Positions 33,593 through 45,757 of a DNA stretch of 64,000 nucleotides are shown one piece after another (the stretch's first letter is position 1; every line of letters starts with the position of its first letter). The translations under genes were made by a program, and so were the position numbers. Under the pieces are notes generated by a model. The model ran no database searches. It saw nothing but the letters and a program-made list of their open reading frames with translations, and had not been told where the DNA came from. Source of the DNA: Monoplex corrugatus (taxonomy: Eukaryota; Mollusca; Gastropoda; Littorinimorpha; Ranellidae); assembly GCA_030674185.1 (NCBI GenBank), contig JAPXFY010000095.1:35001-99000 (forward strand), in the 5' to 3' direction.

Positions 33593-33770
33593 TGCCCATG
33601 AACAGCAATTATTTTGGGCATGTTGAAAAACCTTCGGCAGCAAAGTAGTTTTCCTTGGCAGAATTCTGCAAAGAAAACACCCTAAGGTAAACACAAATAC
33701 ATGCATAAGATATAACAAAGGGAAGTGGCGCCCTACGATGGCGATGTGCTTTCTCCATGAAGGTCAACCC
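33593..33770 (+). mobile_element. Second SINE-type 3' domain
   Basis: CCTTGGCAGAATTCTGCAAA, GAAAACACC, then AAGTGGCGCCCTACGATGGC and TGTGCTTTCTCCATG resemble the 3' part of another molluscan SINE (GGCAAAATTCTGTAGAAA..., GGTGGCGCTGTAGTG...). It is placed directly after the element above. 33771-34480 shows no feature. Confidence 0.5.
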
Positions 33771-34489
33771 CCATTAATACAATCTTACCCAATCCAGTGT
33801 AGTTTCTTTGATCACTGTGACGAGAAAATTGTCCAACTGAGATTTTCTTTCCTGTTGTGAAATGTTAGTTATACAGCGCAAAATGGTACATCCTTCAAAC
33901 TAAGAGGAGTTCATTTTGAAACATAAAGGGAAATAATCCCTAATTTGAGAGCAGTGACCTGAAATGCTCCTAAGGTTTCCAGAACACTGTATCTGCTATT
34001 TCCTTTTGAATCTGTTCCAGATTCGTGCATCCGTTCAGAGACTAATAGGCTTGTTTGTATGTTAAGTGCGTATGACTAATTGATTGTCTGTTTTGATTGT
34101 TTGCTTGTTTTTTCCCGGCGTGTGTGTGTGTGTGTGTGTTTGTTTTCCTACGAAAGCGGTTTTCTACACGACTTTGCCAGGGGCAGTTCTTTTGTCGTGG
34201 AATCTTGTACTGTACTTCATCCATCTGTCCGCCTCTGTCTATCGACATGTCTTAACATACATCCACTGTCTACTTTGTCTGTCAGTATCCATGTACGTTT
34301 GAATCTATTAAATCATTTAGACTTTTTCATTTTCTATTTGTCTATTTACGCATTTTATGTAAGTCTTTGCACATACAATTTTGGTCTCACATTGTTGCAG
34401 TGTGCCCGTAATGACCTCACACCACGCCAGGATAGTAGCGTACGCTCTGTTTCGTATTAAGGAGCGGCAGCAGCAGGAAGATCAAAACC

Positions 34490-37400
34490 AAGTAAGTCTT
34501 CCATTATGAATGTTATAGAAACCAGAAAAAAACATAAAGAAGGAGAAACCAAACAAGAAAACAAGAAAAACAAAACTAAACACACCAGAAACATGTAGAA
34601 TAAAAAGAAGGAACAAAAGATGAAGAAGAGGAAACGAAAAAGACACGGAGGAAAACGAACAAGGAAGGCAAAAACACTAAACAATAACTAGAAAAATAAG
34701 AACAAGAAGAACAATAAGACAGACCAAAAGCAAGAACAAGAAGATCCAGACAAGAACAAAGAGAAAAAAAAAAGCAACATGAAAACAACTGAAAACAACA
34801 AAACAAGAACAAAAACAAGGACGAAGATGATGATAACCGATGAAGCGGCCAAGAAGAGCAAGAACGAGAAGAACAAAAACAAGAAAACAAGAACAAAGCG
34901 AGATCAATGAACAACAAGAACACGAACAAACAAGAACACAAACAACAAGAACAAGAGCAGAACAACGACAACGAGAACAAGGACAAAAAACAAAAAAGAA
35001 CAGGAAGAAAGGGAAAGCAAAAGAAGAAAAAGACCACAAAAAAAGAAAGAAAATGAATGAACAAAAACAACTAGAAAAGAAGAAAAAAGAACAATGAGAA
35101 GAATGAGATGATAAACCAAAAGCAAGAGCAAAAACAAATAGAAAAATAATTGCAAAGAACAAGAAGACCAGTACAAGGACACGAAGAACAAGACAAAAAA
35201 GCAACAAGAAAATAACGATCCAAAACAACAAGACCTGTAACAAAAACAAGAACAAAAACAAGAATGAAGATGACGATAACAGATGACAGCAGCCAAGAAG
35301 AGCAAGAACGAGAAGAACAAAAACAAGAACAACGAGATCATAACAACATGAACAACAAATAACAAAAACACGAACAACAAGAACAAGCAAACAACAAGAA
35401 CAAGAGCAGAACAACAAGAACAAGGACAAGAACAAAAAAAACAAGAACAGAATACGAGAAGATAAACAAAAACAACAGCAAGAAGAAAAAGAACAAAGAA
35501 AAAAAAGAAAAAAAACACAAAAAAAATAAAAAACAAGAACAAGAACAATAAAAAGACAAAAAGCAAGAACAATAATTATAATAGCAAGAACAAGAAGACC
35601 AGAACAAGAACACAAAAAACAAGAAAAGTAACTTGAAAAACAACCTAAGAACAAGATCAATAACAAAAAAGGACGAAGATGACGATAATGATGACAGCGG
35701 CCAAGAAGAGCAAGAACGAGAAGGAAAACAAACAAACAAGAAGAACAAGAACAACGAGATATCGAACAACAAGAACACGAATAACAAGAACAGGAACAAC
35801 AAGATCAAGAGCAGAACAACGACATCAAGAACAAGGACAAGAACAAAAAACAAGAACAGGAAGAACGGAAAGCTGAACAAAAACAACAGCAAGAAAAAAA
35901 AAACAACCAATAGCCAGAAAAACAAGAACAAGAAAAAGGCCAAAAGCAAGAACAAGAACAATAATAATAACAGTAATAAAAAGAAGATCGAGAAGAAGAA
36001 CACGAAGAAAAAAAACGTTCCGAAGAACAACAAAACGAACAATAACAAAATTAATTTCGAAGATGACGATAACGATGACAGTGGCCAAGAAGAGCAAGAA
36101 CGAGAAGAACCAAAACAACAAGAACAAGAACGAGATCATGAACAACAAGAACACAAACAACAAGAACAAGAGCAGAACAACGACAACAAGAACAAGGGCA
36201 AGAACAAAAACAAGAACAGGAAGAAAGAGAAGATGAAAAAACCAGCGATAAGAAAAAGATCATAAAAAACTAAAAGAAAAGAATGAACAAAAGCAACTAG
36301 AAAAACAAGAACAATAAGAACAATGAGAGGTAGACCAAAAACAAGAGCAAAAAACAACAGTAATAATTGCAAGAATAAGAATATCCAGTACAAGAACACG
36401 AAGAAGAAGAACAAGAAAAGCAACATGAAAAACAATCCAAAGAACAACAAGAACAATAAAAAAAGCTAAAACAATAACCAGAAAACCAAGAACAAGAACA
36501 ATAGAAAGAAGAAGACTCAAAGCAAGAACAATAATAATAACAAGAACAAGAAGTTCCGGTACAAGAATATGAAGAACAAAAACAAGAAAAGCAACATAAA
36601 AAACAACCCCAAGAACAACAAGAACAATAACAGAAACAAGGACGAAGATGACGATAACGATGACCGCGGCCAAGAAGAGCAAGAACAAGGACAAGAACAA
36701 ACAAGAAAACAAGAACAGGTATCACGAGAAGATAAACAAAACAACAGCAAGAAGAAAAAGAGCAAAGAAAAAAAAAAAAGACAGAAAGAAAAAAAAACAA
36801 CTAAAAAACAAGAAGAAAAAACAAGAAAATCAATTTGAAAAAACAACACGAAGAACAAGATCAATAACAAAAACAAGGACGAAGATGACGATAACGATGA
36901 CAGCGGCCAAGAAAAGCAAGAACGAGAAGAACAAAAACAAGAACAACAAGAACAATGAGATCATGAACAACAAGAACACGAATAACAAGAACAGGAACAA
37001 CAAGATCAAGAGCAGAACAACGACAACAAGAACAAGGACAAGAACAAAAAAACAAGAACAGGAAGAAAGAGAATGATAAACAAAAACAACAGCGAGAAGA
37101 AAAAGAGCAAAATAAAAAACAAAACAAAAAAGAACTAAAACAATAACCAGAAAACCAAGAACAATAAGAACAAGAAAAACACTAAGAAAAAGAGCAAAAA
37201 CAAGAACAAGAACAATAATAGTACTACCAAGAACAAGATCCAGAAGAACACAAAGAACAAGATTAAGAAAAGCAACTTGAAAACACAACCCGAAGAACAA
37301 CAAGAAAATAACTAAAACAAGGACGAAGATGACGATAACGATGACAGTGGCCAAGAAAAGCAAGAACGAGAAGACCAAAAACAATAACAACAAGAACAAT

Positions 37401-40400
37401 GAGATCATGAACAAAAAGAACACGAACAACAAGAACAGGAACAACAAGAACAAGAGCAGAACAACAAGAAGTACAAGAACAAAAAACAAGAACAGGAAGA
37501 ACAAAACGATGAACACAAACAACAGCAAGAACTAAAAGAGCAAAAAAAAAAACAAAACAAAAAAAAACACTAACTAGAAAAACAAGAAGAAGAAGAAGAC
37601 CAAAAGCAAGAACAACAATAATAATAATAGCAATAACAAGAAGATCGAGAACAAGAACCTGAAGAACAAGAACAAGAAAAGAAACATGAAAAACAACCCA
37701 AAGAACAACAAGACCTGTAACAAAAACAAGGACGAAGATGACGATAACGATGACAGCGGCCAAGAAGAGCAAGAACGAGAAGAACAAAAACAAGAACAAG
37801 AACGAGATCATGAACAACAAGATCACGAACAACAAGACCAGGAACAACAAGAACAACAGCAGAACAAGAACAACAACAACAAGAACAAAAAACAAAAACA
37901 AGAACAGGAAGAACTAGAAGACGAACAAAAACAACAGCAAGAAGAAAAAGAGCAACAACAAAAAATGAAAGAAAAAGAACAAAAAAACTACTAAAACAAG
38001 AACAATGAATAGAAGACCAAAAGCAAGAAGATAAACGATATGATAATAATAGCAAGAACAAGAAGACCCAGAACAAGAACACGAAGAACAAGAACAAGAA
38101 GACCCAGAACAAAACACGAAGAACAAGAACAAGAAAAGTAACACGAAAAACATCCTGAAGAACATCAAGAACAGTAACAAAAACAAGGTTGAAGATGACG
38201 ATAACGACGACAGCGGCCAAGAAGAGCAAGAACGAGAAGAACAAAAACAAGAGGAACAAGAACAACGAGATCATGAACAATGAGAACCCAAACAACAAGA
38301 ACACGAACAACAAGAACACGAACAACAAAAACAAGGACAAGAACAAAAAACAAGAACAAGAAAATGAACATAAACAACAGCAGAACGAAAACAGCAAACA
38401 AGAAAAAAAAAAAGAAAAAAAAAAGAAAAAATAGAAAAAGAGAAAGAATGAATACAAAAAATAACTAGAAAAACAAGAACAAGAAGAACACAAGAAAGAT
38501 ACCAAAAGCAAGAACAAGATGGACACCAAAAAGCAAGAGCAAGAAGATCCAGAACAAGAACATGAAAAACAAGAACAAAAAAGCAACTTCAAAAACAACC
38601 GAAGAGCTACAAGAACTAAAAACAAAAACAAGAACGAAGATGATGATAACGATGACAGCGGCCAAGAAGAGCAAGAACGAGAAGAACTAAACAAAGAAGA
38701 ACAAGAACGAGATCACGAACAACAAGAACACGAACAACCAGAACAGGAACAAGAAGAACAAGAGCAGAACAACAAGAACAAGGACAAGAACAAAAACAAG
38801 ATCAGGAAAAAACAAGAAGATGAACACAAAAACAACAGCAAAAAAAAAAAGTGGGGAAAAAGAAACAAAAGAAAAGCACAAAAAAACTGACTAGAAAAAC
38901 CAGAACAATAAGAACAACAACAAAAAAACAAAAGAGAAAAAGCAAGAAACAAGAACAGTACTAATAAATAGCAAGAACAAGAACAGTACTAATAACAGAA
39001 AGAACAAGATCCAGAAGAAGAACACAAAGAACAAACAACAGAAGAACAGAAAAAAAGCCCAAAGAAGAACAAGAACAAACAAAACAAGACGAAGATGAGA
39101 TAACGATGACAGCGGCCAGAAGAGAAAACGAGAAGAACAAAAACAAGAAGAACAAGAACGAGATCAGAACAACAGAACACGAACAACAAGAACAGGAAGA
39201 AAAACAACAAAAGACAAGCAAGACAACAAACAAGGACAAAACAAAAAACAAGAACAAAGAAAGGAAATGAACAAAAAAACACAAACGAAGAAAAAAAAAC
39301 AAAAAAAGGAAATAAAAAAGAAGAAAAAACTAAACAAGCAACAGAAAACAAGAGAGAAAAAACTAAAAAGAAAGAAAGAACAAGAGAGAAAAAATAAAAA
39401 GAAGAAAACAGAGAGAAAAAACAAAAAAAAAGAAAACAAGAGAACAAAAAAGAAAACCAAGAAGAAAAAAAAAAAGAAAGAAAACCAAGAGAGAAAAAAC
39501 TAAAAAGAAAGAACAAGAGAGAAAAAACAAAAAGAAGAAACAAAAGAAAAAAAAAGAAAGAAACCAAGAGAGAAAAAACTAAAAGAAAGAACAAAACAAT
39601 AACTAGAAAAACAAGAACAATGAGTACATGAAGAACAATAGAAGGCCAAAACATGGATGAAGATGACGATAATGATGACAGCGTCCAAGAAGAGCAAGAA
39701 CGAGAAGAACAAAAACAAAAAAGAACAAGAACAATGAGATCATAAAGAACAAGAACACGAACAGGAAGAACAAGAACAGGAAGAACATGAACAAGAAGAA
39801 CAAGCACAGAACAACAAGGACAAGAACAAAAACAAGAACAGGAAAAAACGAGAAGATGAACAAAAACAACAGCAAGAAGAAAAAAAAAAAAGAAGGAAAC
39901 GAAAGAACAAAAGACAAATTAACTAGAAAACAAGAACAATAAGAACAAGAACAACAATAAGAAGAAGACCAAAAGCAAGAACAAGAACAATAATAATAAT
40001 AGCAAGAACGAGATCCAGAACGAGAACCAGAACGAGAAAATGAAGAACAAGAACAAGAAGAGCAACATGAAAAAAAAAAAACCCGAAGAAGAACAAAATC
40101 AATAACAAAAACAAGGACGAAGATGACGATAACGATGACAGCGGCCAAGAAGAGCAAGAACGAGAAGAACAAAAACAAGAACAAGAACAACGAGATCATG
40201 AACAACAAGAACAGGAACAACAAGAACAGGAACAACAAGAACAGGAAACAACAAGAAAAAACGAGAAGATGAACAAAAAAACAGGAAGAAAAAGAAGAAA
40301 AAAAGAAAAGAAAAAGAAAAAAGAACAAAAACAATAACTAGAAAAAACAAGAACAACAACAACAAGAATAACAATGACAAGAAGACCAAAAGCAAGAACA

Positions 40401-41815
40401 AGAATTATAGCATGAAAAAGAAGATCGAGAACAAGAACATGAAGAACAGAAACAAGAAAAGCAACATAAAAAAACCCGAAGAACAACAAGAACAATAACA
40501 GAACAAGGATGAAGATGACGATAACGCTTTACAGCGGCCAAGAAGAGAAAGAACGTGAACAAAAACAAGAAGAACGAGAACACGAGATCAGAACATAGAA
40601 CACGAACAACAAGAGCAGAGCAAGAAGGACAAGAACAGAAACAAGAACAGGAAGAAAGAGAAGATGAACAAAGCAACAGCAAGAAGAAAAAAGCAACAAC
40701 AACAACAACAACAACACAAAAAAGAATGAACGAAAACAATAACCAGAAAAACAAAAACAATAAGAACAAGGAAAACAATAAGAAGAAGACCAAAAGCAAA
40801 AACAAGAATAATAACAATAATAGCAAGAACAAGAATATTCAGACCAAAAACACGAAAAAAACAAGAAAAGCAAGTTGAAAAACCCAAAGGACAACAAAAA
40901 CAAAAACAAAAGCTAGGACGATGATGACAATCACGATGACAGCAGCCAAGAAGAGCAAGAACGAAAAGAACAAAAACAAAAAGAACAATAACAACGAGAT
41001 CATGAACAACAAGAACACATACAACAAACAACGAGATCATGAACAACAAGAACACGAAGAACAAGAGCAGAGCAAGAACAAGGACAAGAACAAAAAAACA
41101 AGAAGAGGAAGAACGAGAAGATGAACAAAAACAACAGCAAGAAGAAAAAGAGAGAAAAATAGAAAAAAAAAAAAAAAACAATAAATAGAAAAACAAGAAC
41201 AAGAAGAACAATAAGAAGAGCACAAGCCAGAACAAGAACAATAATAATTATAGCAAGAACAAGAAGATCGAGACCAAGAACACGAAGAATAGAAAAGCAA
41301 CATGAAAAACAACCCGAAGAACAACAAGAACAAAAAACAAGGACGAAGATGACGATAACGATGACAGCAGCCAAGAAGAGCAAGAACGAGAAGAACAAAA
41401 ACAAGAAGAACAAGAACAACGAGATCATGAACAACAAGAACACGAACAACAAGAACAGGAACATAAAGAAGAAAATCACAACAACGAACAGAAAGAACAA
41501 GGACAAGAACAAAACAAAAACAGGAAGAAAGAGAAGATGAACAAAAACATCCACAAGAAGAAAAGAACAAAAACAAAAACAGAAGAAAGAGAAGATGAAC
41601 AAAACATCCACAAGAAGAAAAGAACAAACAAACAGGAAGAAAGAGAAGATGAACAAAAACATCCACAAGAAGAAAAGAACAAAAACCAAAAACAGGAAGA
41701 AAGAGAAGATGAACAAAACATCCACAAGAAGAAAAGAACAAAACAAAAAAAAGAAAAAAGAAGGAAAAAAGAAAAAAACTAAAAAGAAAGAACAAAAACA
41801 ATAAACTAGAAAAAC
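34490..41815. repeat. T-depleted AAGAAC-type higher-order satellite, 16 units
   Basis: A 7.3-kb tract built of AAC, AAG and GAAC words with almost no T on the plus strand. A richer core (GACGAAGATGACGATAACGA, TGACAGCGGCCAAGAAGAGC) recurs 16 times, starting near 34822, 35265, 35674, 36059, 36643, 36881, 37324, 37733, 38190, 38635, 39089, 39657, 40108, 40510, 40919 and 41345. Spacing averages about 435 bp (238-584). Between cores, further blocks repeat in the same order: GATCATGAACAACAAGAACA, AATAACTAGAAAAACAAGAA, GACCAAAAGCAAGAAC, GCAACATGAAAAACAACCC. Because T is rare, the minus strand has few stops, so long L/F/V-rich frames (up to 374 codons) arise in all three phases. I do not consider them genes. 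Confidence 0.95.
41519..41748. repeat. 55-bp tandem sub-array at the satellite's right end
   Basis: Four nearly identical units containing GAAGAAAGAGAAGATGAACA, AAACATCCACAAGAAG and AAAAGAACAAA. CATCCAC occurs nowhere else in the satellite. Confidence 0.9.
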
Positions 41816-41817
41816 AA

Positions 41818-41836
41818 TGTGAGCCACCAGCTCACA
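41818..41836. repeat. Perfect 7-bp hairpin at the satellite boundary
   Basis: TGTGAGC-CACCA-GCTCACA directly follows the last A-rich unit. The remaining DNA up to the receptor stop is its probable 3' flank. Confidence 0.8.
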
Positions 41837-41839
41837 TAG

Positions 41840-42159
41840 TTGCCAGCTCCTTTTCCCTTATTTAGTCTCGACAGTTAGTAGTCAGAACCTCCCAACGTTG
41901 CCTTACTTCAACCACAGGAGTTGTTTGAATTGCTGCAAAAGTAGCCAGGCAAGATACTTCAGACACAGCCCATTTTTATGTTCAAATTGATACTACTGCG
42001 TTCATAGTACAATGAATAAAACAAAATTTCATTATACTTATATATCCTGACTGAATGTTGCATAGACACAATTCCAGGTGATATGTTTGCTGTTTCATCG
42101 ACATAGCATGAGTTGTCATGTTGAGTCATTGTTGTGTTTGACAGACAGTAAACTTTACA
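41840..42159 (-). other. Probable 3' UTR of receptor 1
   Basis: Lies directly 3' of the receptor stop on the minus strand. No clear AATAAA is seen on that strand. No other feature was found. Confidence 0.3.
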
Positions 42160-45060
42160 TCATTGCTCCATCATGTTAGCATGAGAGTTCAGCCATTTCA
42201 ACAGTCTAGCTTCATTTGATTTTCTTCGTTTCTCCGCCAGAGTGTTGAACGTGTACACAAATGGATTCAGCGCAGAGTTTAAGGGCAGTACAAAGACAAT
42301 CAAGGCCACATTCACCTCCCCTGGAATAGGAACTCCAGCTAAAGCTAAAATTCCACACATTCCAATGGGGAACCAGCACAAAAAATCTGTTACAGCCACA
42401 GTAATCAACCTTCGAGCTATAGTTATATCCTGTGAAACTCTGGTCGTGCTGGATGTCAAGGTATTCTTTTGTACTGACCAGTAGATTAAACATTGACCAG
42501 CTGAGATCAGTAGAAACAGGATGAAATTGAAGACAATCATCACACTGTAGGAATAAACTCGTCCTTTAAAGTCTTGTCTAGTAACTGGTAGAGGAATACA
42601 CATACCTGTCTGGCTGTAAAATTCCCAGTGAGAGGTCACTGGAAGTACTGGTACTGATGCAAGAAATAAACCAACAATCCATGAAAAAAGACACACTATT
42701 GTTGCTGAAGACCTCTTGAATCGAATGCTACTGAAAGGAAAACGAAGCACAATGAAACGATCCAATGTAATAAGCCAGATGATAACAGCTGACACTTCAC
42801 TGGACAATAGAGACAGAAAACCAGCCATTTTACACGCTAAACTGGTCTTCCACACGATATCATAATAGAGATATCTGCCTCTGTATATTTCGTCAGCCAC
42901 TCCAATGACAGCAATGTAGACACCCATGAGAAAGTCCGCTATGGTCAGATTAGTGACAAACACGCTAAAGCCACTTTGTGAAGTTTTCAGAACACACAAA
43001 CGAACGATAAAACACAGCACATTACCTGCTACAGACATACAGCTGATCAGCCATAGAAACCCACGATATGTCCCAGTCTGTAATAAGTCTTTACAAGAAG
43101 AAATTTCATCTTTAGGAGCATTGCAAATCTTGCCCTCAGACTGATCTGCGAGTATATCGCTACAGCACAATTTCCAGTTCTCCACAGAAATGGTGTGGAG
43201 ACGATGAAGATTTCTGAACAGATCAGGTGGGAAAGTTTTCACAGGACTATCCTTCATTAGCAGTGTGGTTAACCTGGGTATGTACTGAAAACCACCAGTG
43301 CCAATTGTGTGAATAGTGGTAAAAGACATATCAAGGTTCCTTAGAGACAAAAAGTGAGAGAACACCTGGCTGTCAAAAACTGTCAGTTTGGTGTGTGACA
43401 GATCCAGTGTCCTGAGTGCACTCTGTTGTGTAACAGATGTTGGGTCACTGTGAAGCAAGCTCAGAGGGTTATTTGCCAGAGACAATGTACGTAGATTTTC
43501 TGAGTGAACAAATACAGACACGTCAACACGTTCTAACTTGTTGTTAGAAAGATCTAAGTACAGCAAATTGGATAGCTTGATGTTTGACACATAGATCAAG
43601 GAACACTTGGCAAGATTCAGATGAACAAGAGATGTATTATTTAAATCAGAAGGTGACAGTCCTGAACCTGTGGCATCCAGGTAACGGAGGTCAGGAAAGA
43701 GATGAGCAGAGAAAGACTGAACACACACAAAAGCGTGTCCATGACACAAACAGATCTCAGGACAGACCGCACCACAAAATACTTCGTCATCATGCAGTGG
43801 ACAGTGGGGCCAGCCATCACACAAGTTATCACCATGCACACAGATACTTGAAGATCGACATCTGAAGAACCCTGGGCACATCATTTCCTCACAGCTTTCT
43901 TCATCTTCATGATCAACACAGTCGTACAGTCCATTGCATCGTGTGTAGACAGGTAGACAGTTGTTGACATCACCAGGACAACGATAATGGGTCTCAGGAC
44001 AGGGTTCATCAGGTTTTAATTTTGTCACAATAAAATTCTGGATGCCATCAAAATTAACGAGAACAGGAACAGGAGCACGCACAAAACCAATAAACATAGC
44101 AGTCACTGGACAGTCCATTTCATCTGAATCATCTAAACAGTCAGATCGTAAGTCACAGACCTTGGAGTAAGACACACACTGACCATTGGTACAGGTGAAC
44201 GGTTCACAAGGAGGATGTATACAGAATGATTCATCTGTCTTATCCTGACAATCATATCTGAAATCACACAACAACGAGTATAGAAGTTCTGTGTGGTCAT
44301 CATCACAAGAAAACATAACGACTGAGGTAGCGAGTCCATCTTGTGAATCAAGACTGCTGTCTCTGTACCACACGTTAGAGTAATCACATGGAGTTATGTG
44401 CCCTTGACCACACACACTCTGTGGGCCACATGCCAGAAAGATATGTGTTACATGACCATTTGGACACTGCCTTAAATGTTCTCTAAATGATAAGAATGAT
44501 ACTGTTGGCATTTGTATATATGCTGGTTTAGTTTTCAATTTGATGAACTCACACACAGCATTGAAATTAGATCTCATCTTACGTACATCATAGAATACTG
44601 TCCATTCTATACCTTCTTTGTCATAATGCAAACACGATTTCTGATATCCAAAGAATTCAAAACGTATGTAAATAGTATTAAGAAGCACAGTCTTGTCGTC
44701 AGTAATCGCACTATATCTGTACATGTTGGGTAAAGATTTATCCCTCCAGTATATACCGATGATTGTGATTGAATCTCTATAGCTGTTTGATTGGGTAATT
44801 ACATCCACAAGATGTTCCAGCTCACTGTATCGCCTTGGACCTGCTAAGTTGCCACCCAGAGAGTTACAGTATTGCCTTGCTTTCTTGTGGGGATGCTGTT
44901 CATGGCTGTCAAACCTGTGTAGAGTGTCATTGATGACAAACTTGTAACACGTGTAGCGTGTGACCAACCATTCCTGACAAGAAGAATTCTTGTAGAAACA
45001 GTGCTCTGTGTCGGCCTGTCCATCATCACACTCTGGTCTCTGCTTACACATGAAATACAC
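42160..45060 (-). CDS. GRL101-like receptor: C-type lectin + LDLa + LRR + 7TM
   Basis: A rhodopsin-class GPCR of the type-C LGR group, with a large extracellular part. Residues by the 966-codon frame: C-type-lectin-like domain about 28-173; four LDL-receptor class A repeats about 250-280, 285-317, 354-390 and 395-429 (CDLRSDCLDDSDEMDC, CNGLYDCVDHEDEESC); an LRR N-cap 433-447; about seven leucine-rich repeats 455-625 (NLLYLDLSNNKLERV); a Cys hinge 632-656; then seven helices from about 665 to 938. Helix motifs are NLTIADFLMG, LDRFIVLRF in place of DRY, CWFPIG and NPFVY. The frame opens at GTG; the first ATG is at 45051. A splice acceptor (TGTAAGCAG) lies 15 bases further in, so earlier exons with a signal peptide, as in the neighbouring copy, are probably missing here. 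The ligand is unknown. Confidence 0.92.
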   Translation of the reverse strand: MYFMCKQRPECDDGQADTEHCFYKNSSCQEWLVTRYTCYKFVINDTLHRFDSHEQHPHKKARQYCNSLGGNLAGPRRYSELEHLVDVITQSNSYRDSITIIGIYWRDKSLPNMYRYSAITDDKTVLLNTIYIRFEFFGYQKSCLHYDKEGIEWTVFYDVRKMRSNFNAVCEFIKLKTKPAYIQMPTVSFLSFREHLRQCPNGHVTHIFLACGPQSVCGQGHITPCDYSNVWYRDSSLDSQDGLATSVVMFSCDDDHTELLYSLLCDFRYDCQDKTDESFCIHPPCEPFTCTNGQCVSYSKVCDLRSDCLDDSDEMDCPVTAMFIGFVRAPVPVLVNFDGIQNFIVTKLKPDEPCPETHYRCPGDVNNCLPVYTRCNGLYDCVDHEDEESCEEMMCPGFFRCRSSSICVHGDNLCDGWPHCPLHDDEVFCGAVCPEICLCHGHAFVCVQSFSAHLFPDLRYLDATGSGLSPSDLNNTSLVHLNLAKCSLIYVSNIKLSNLLYLDLSNNKLERVDVSVFVHSENLRTLSLANNPLSLLHSDPTSVTQQSALRTLDLSHTKLTVFDSQVFSHFLSLRNLDMSFTTIHTIGTGGFQYIPRLTTLLMKDSPVKTFPPDLFRNLHRLHTISVENWKLCCSDILADQSEGKICNAPKDEISSCKDLLQTGTYRGFLWLISCMSVAGNVLCFIVRLCVLKTSQSGFSVFVTNLTIADFLMGVYIAVIGVADEIYRGRYLYYDIVWKTSLACKMAGFLSLLSSEVSAVIIWLITLDRFIVLRFPFSSIRFKRSSATIVCLFSWIVGLFLASVPVLPVTSHWEFYSQTGMCIPLPVTRQDFKGRVYSYSVMIVFNFILFLLISAGQCLIYWSVQKNTLTSSTTRVSQDITIARRLITVAVTDFLCWFPIGMCGILALAGVPIPGEVNVALIVFVLPLNSALNPFVYTFNTLAEKRRKSNEARLLKWLNSHANMMEQ

Positions 45061-45354
45061 ACAATAAACCTTTAAAACTACATGGGAATGACAGCAGTCA
45101 TAAAAACAGTCAGCACATAAAATACATCCTTAGATACCAACGACAGTTTAAACAATATACCGCAATGAAATGAACTGACATGAAAAGAAATGAAAGACGT
45201 TACACTTTCCTATGGCGTATATCTCAGCACATCTAACAACTTAAACCGTGCCGTTAATATTCTACATATCATCATCAGCAGCAGCAAAAGCTTCGTTATT
45301 ATAATCACTGTCATCATCATTATCATCAGCAGCAGCATTATCAACATTATCAAC
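45061..45354. other. Upstream flank of receptor 1; no exon found
   Basis: The minus-strand frame stays open to about 45127 with a Cys-rich reading (CADCFYDCCHSHVV) but has no ATG. No CUB-type or signal-peptide exon is visible. Confidence 0.35.
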
Positions 45355-45356
45355 AT

Positions 45357-45395
<39 letters not shown>

Positions 45396-45468
45396 GTCGT
45401 CGTTGTCGTCGTCGTCGTCGTCGTCATCGTCATCATCATCATCGTCATCATTGTTACAACATGTCCTG
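45355..45468. repeat. (TCA)n/(TCG)n microsatellite
   Basis: TCA triplets grading into TCG and back. Nothing is seen from 45469 to 45755. Confidence 0.95.
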
Positions 45469-45757
45469 GAATTGATTTGACATATGTGCGAAATCATTAA
45501 GTCAGACAATTTCAATACAAAATACACACAATCATACAGGAATATCAATATCGATAGGTCTGTTTTGTTTGTTTTTGTCTGTTCATTTGTCCCTGCCACT
45601 TCACTGAAACAACTGTACTTTCTCTTTCTCTGGCTGCAACAACGTCCCTGCATTTACTCTGTTTTAAGAGTTCATTTTTATATTATTCACTTTCTGACAT
45701 TTTTTGTCACATGCGTCATTGGGCGAGGGTTTGTTTCTTTTGTGTTGTGTCTTTGTT

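Noticed and set aside
35633..36265. Plus-strand frame rich in N, K, E, Q and D, looking like an intrinsically disordered protein
   Set aside because: It follows the satellite unit, is interrupted by conserved TAA/TAG words in other units, and has no start or splice context.
34677..38694. Long minus-strand frames of 352 and 374 codons rich in Leu, Phe and Val, looking like membrane proteins
   Set aside because: All three phases are open at once and the text is the reverse of the A-rich satellite. Stops are rare only because T is rare on the other strand.
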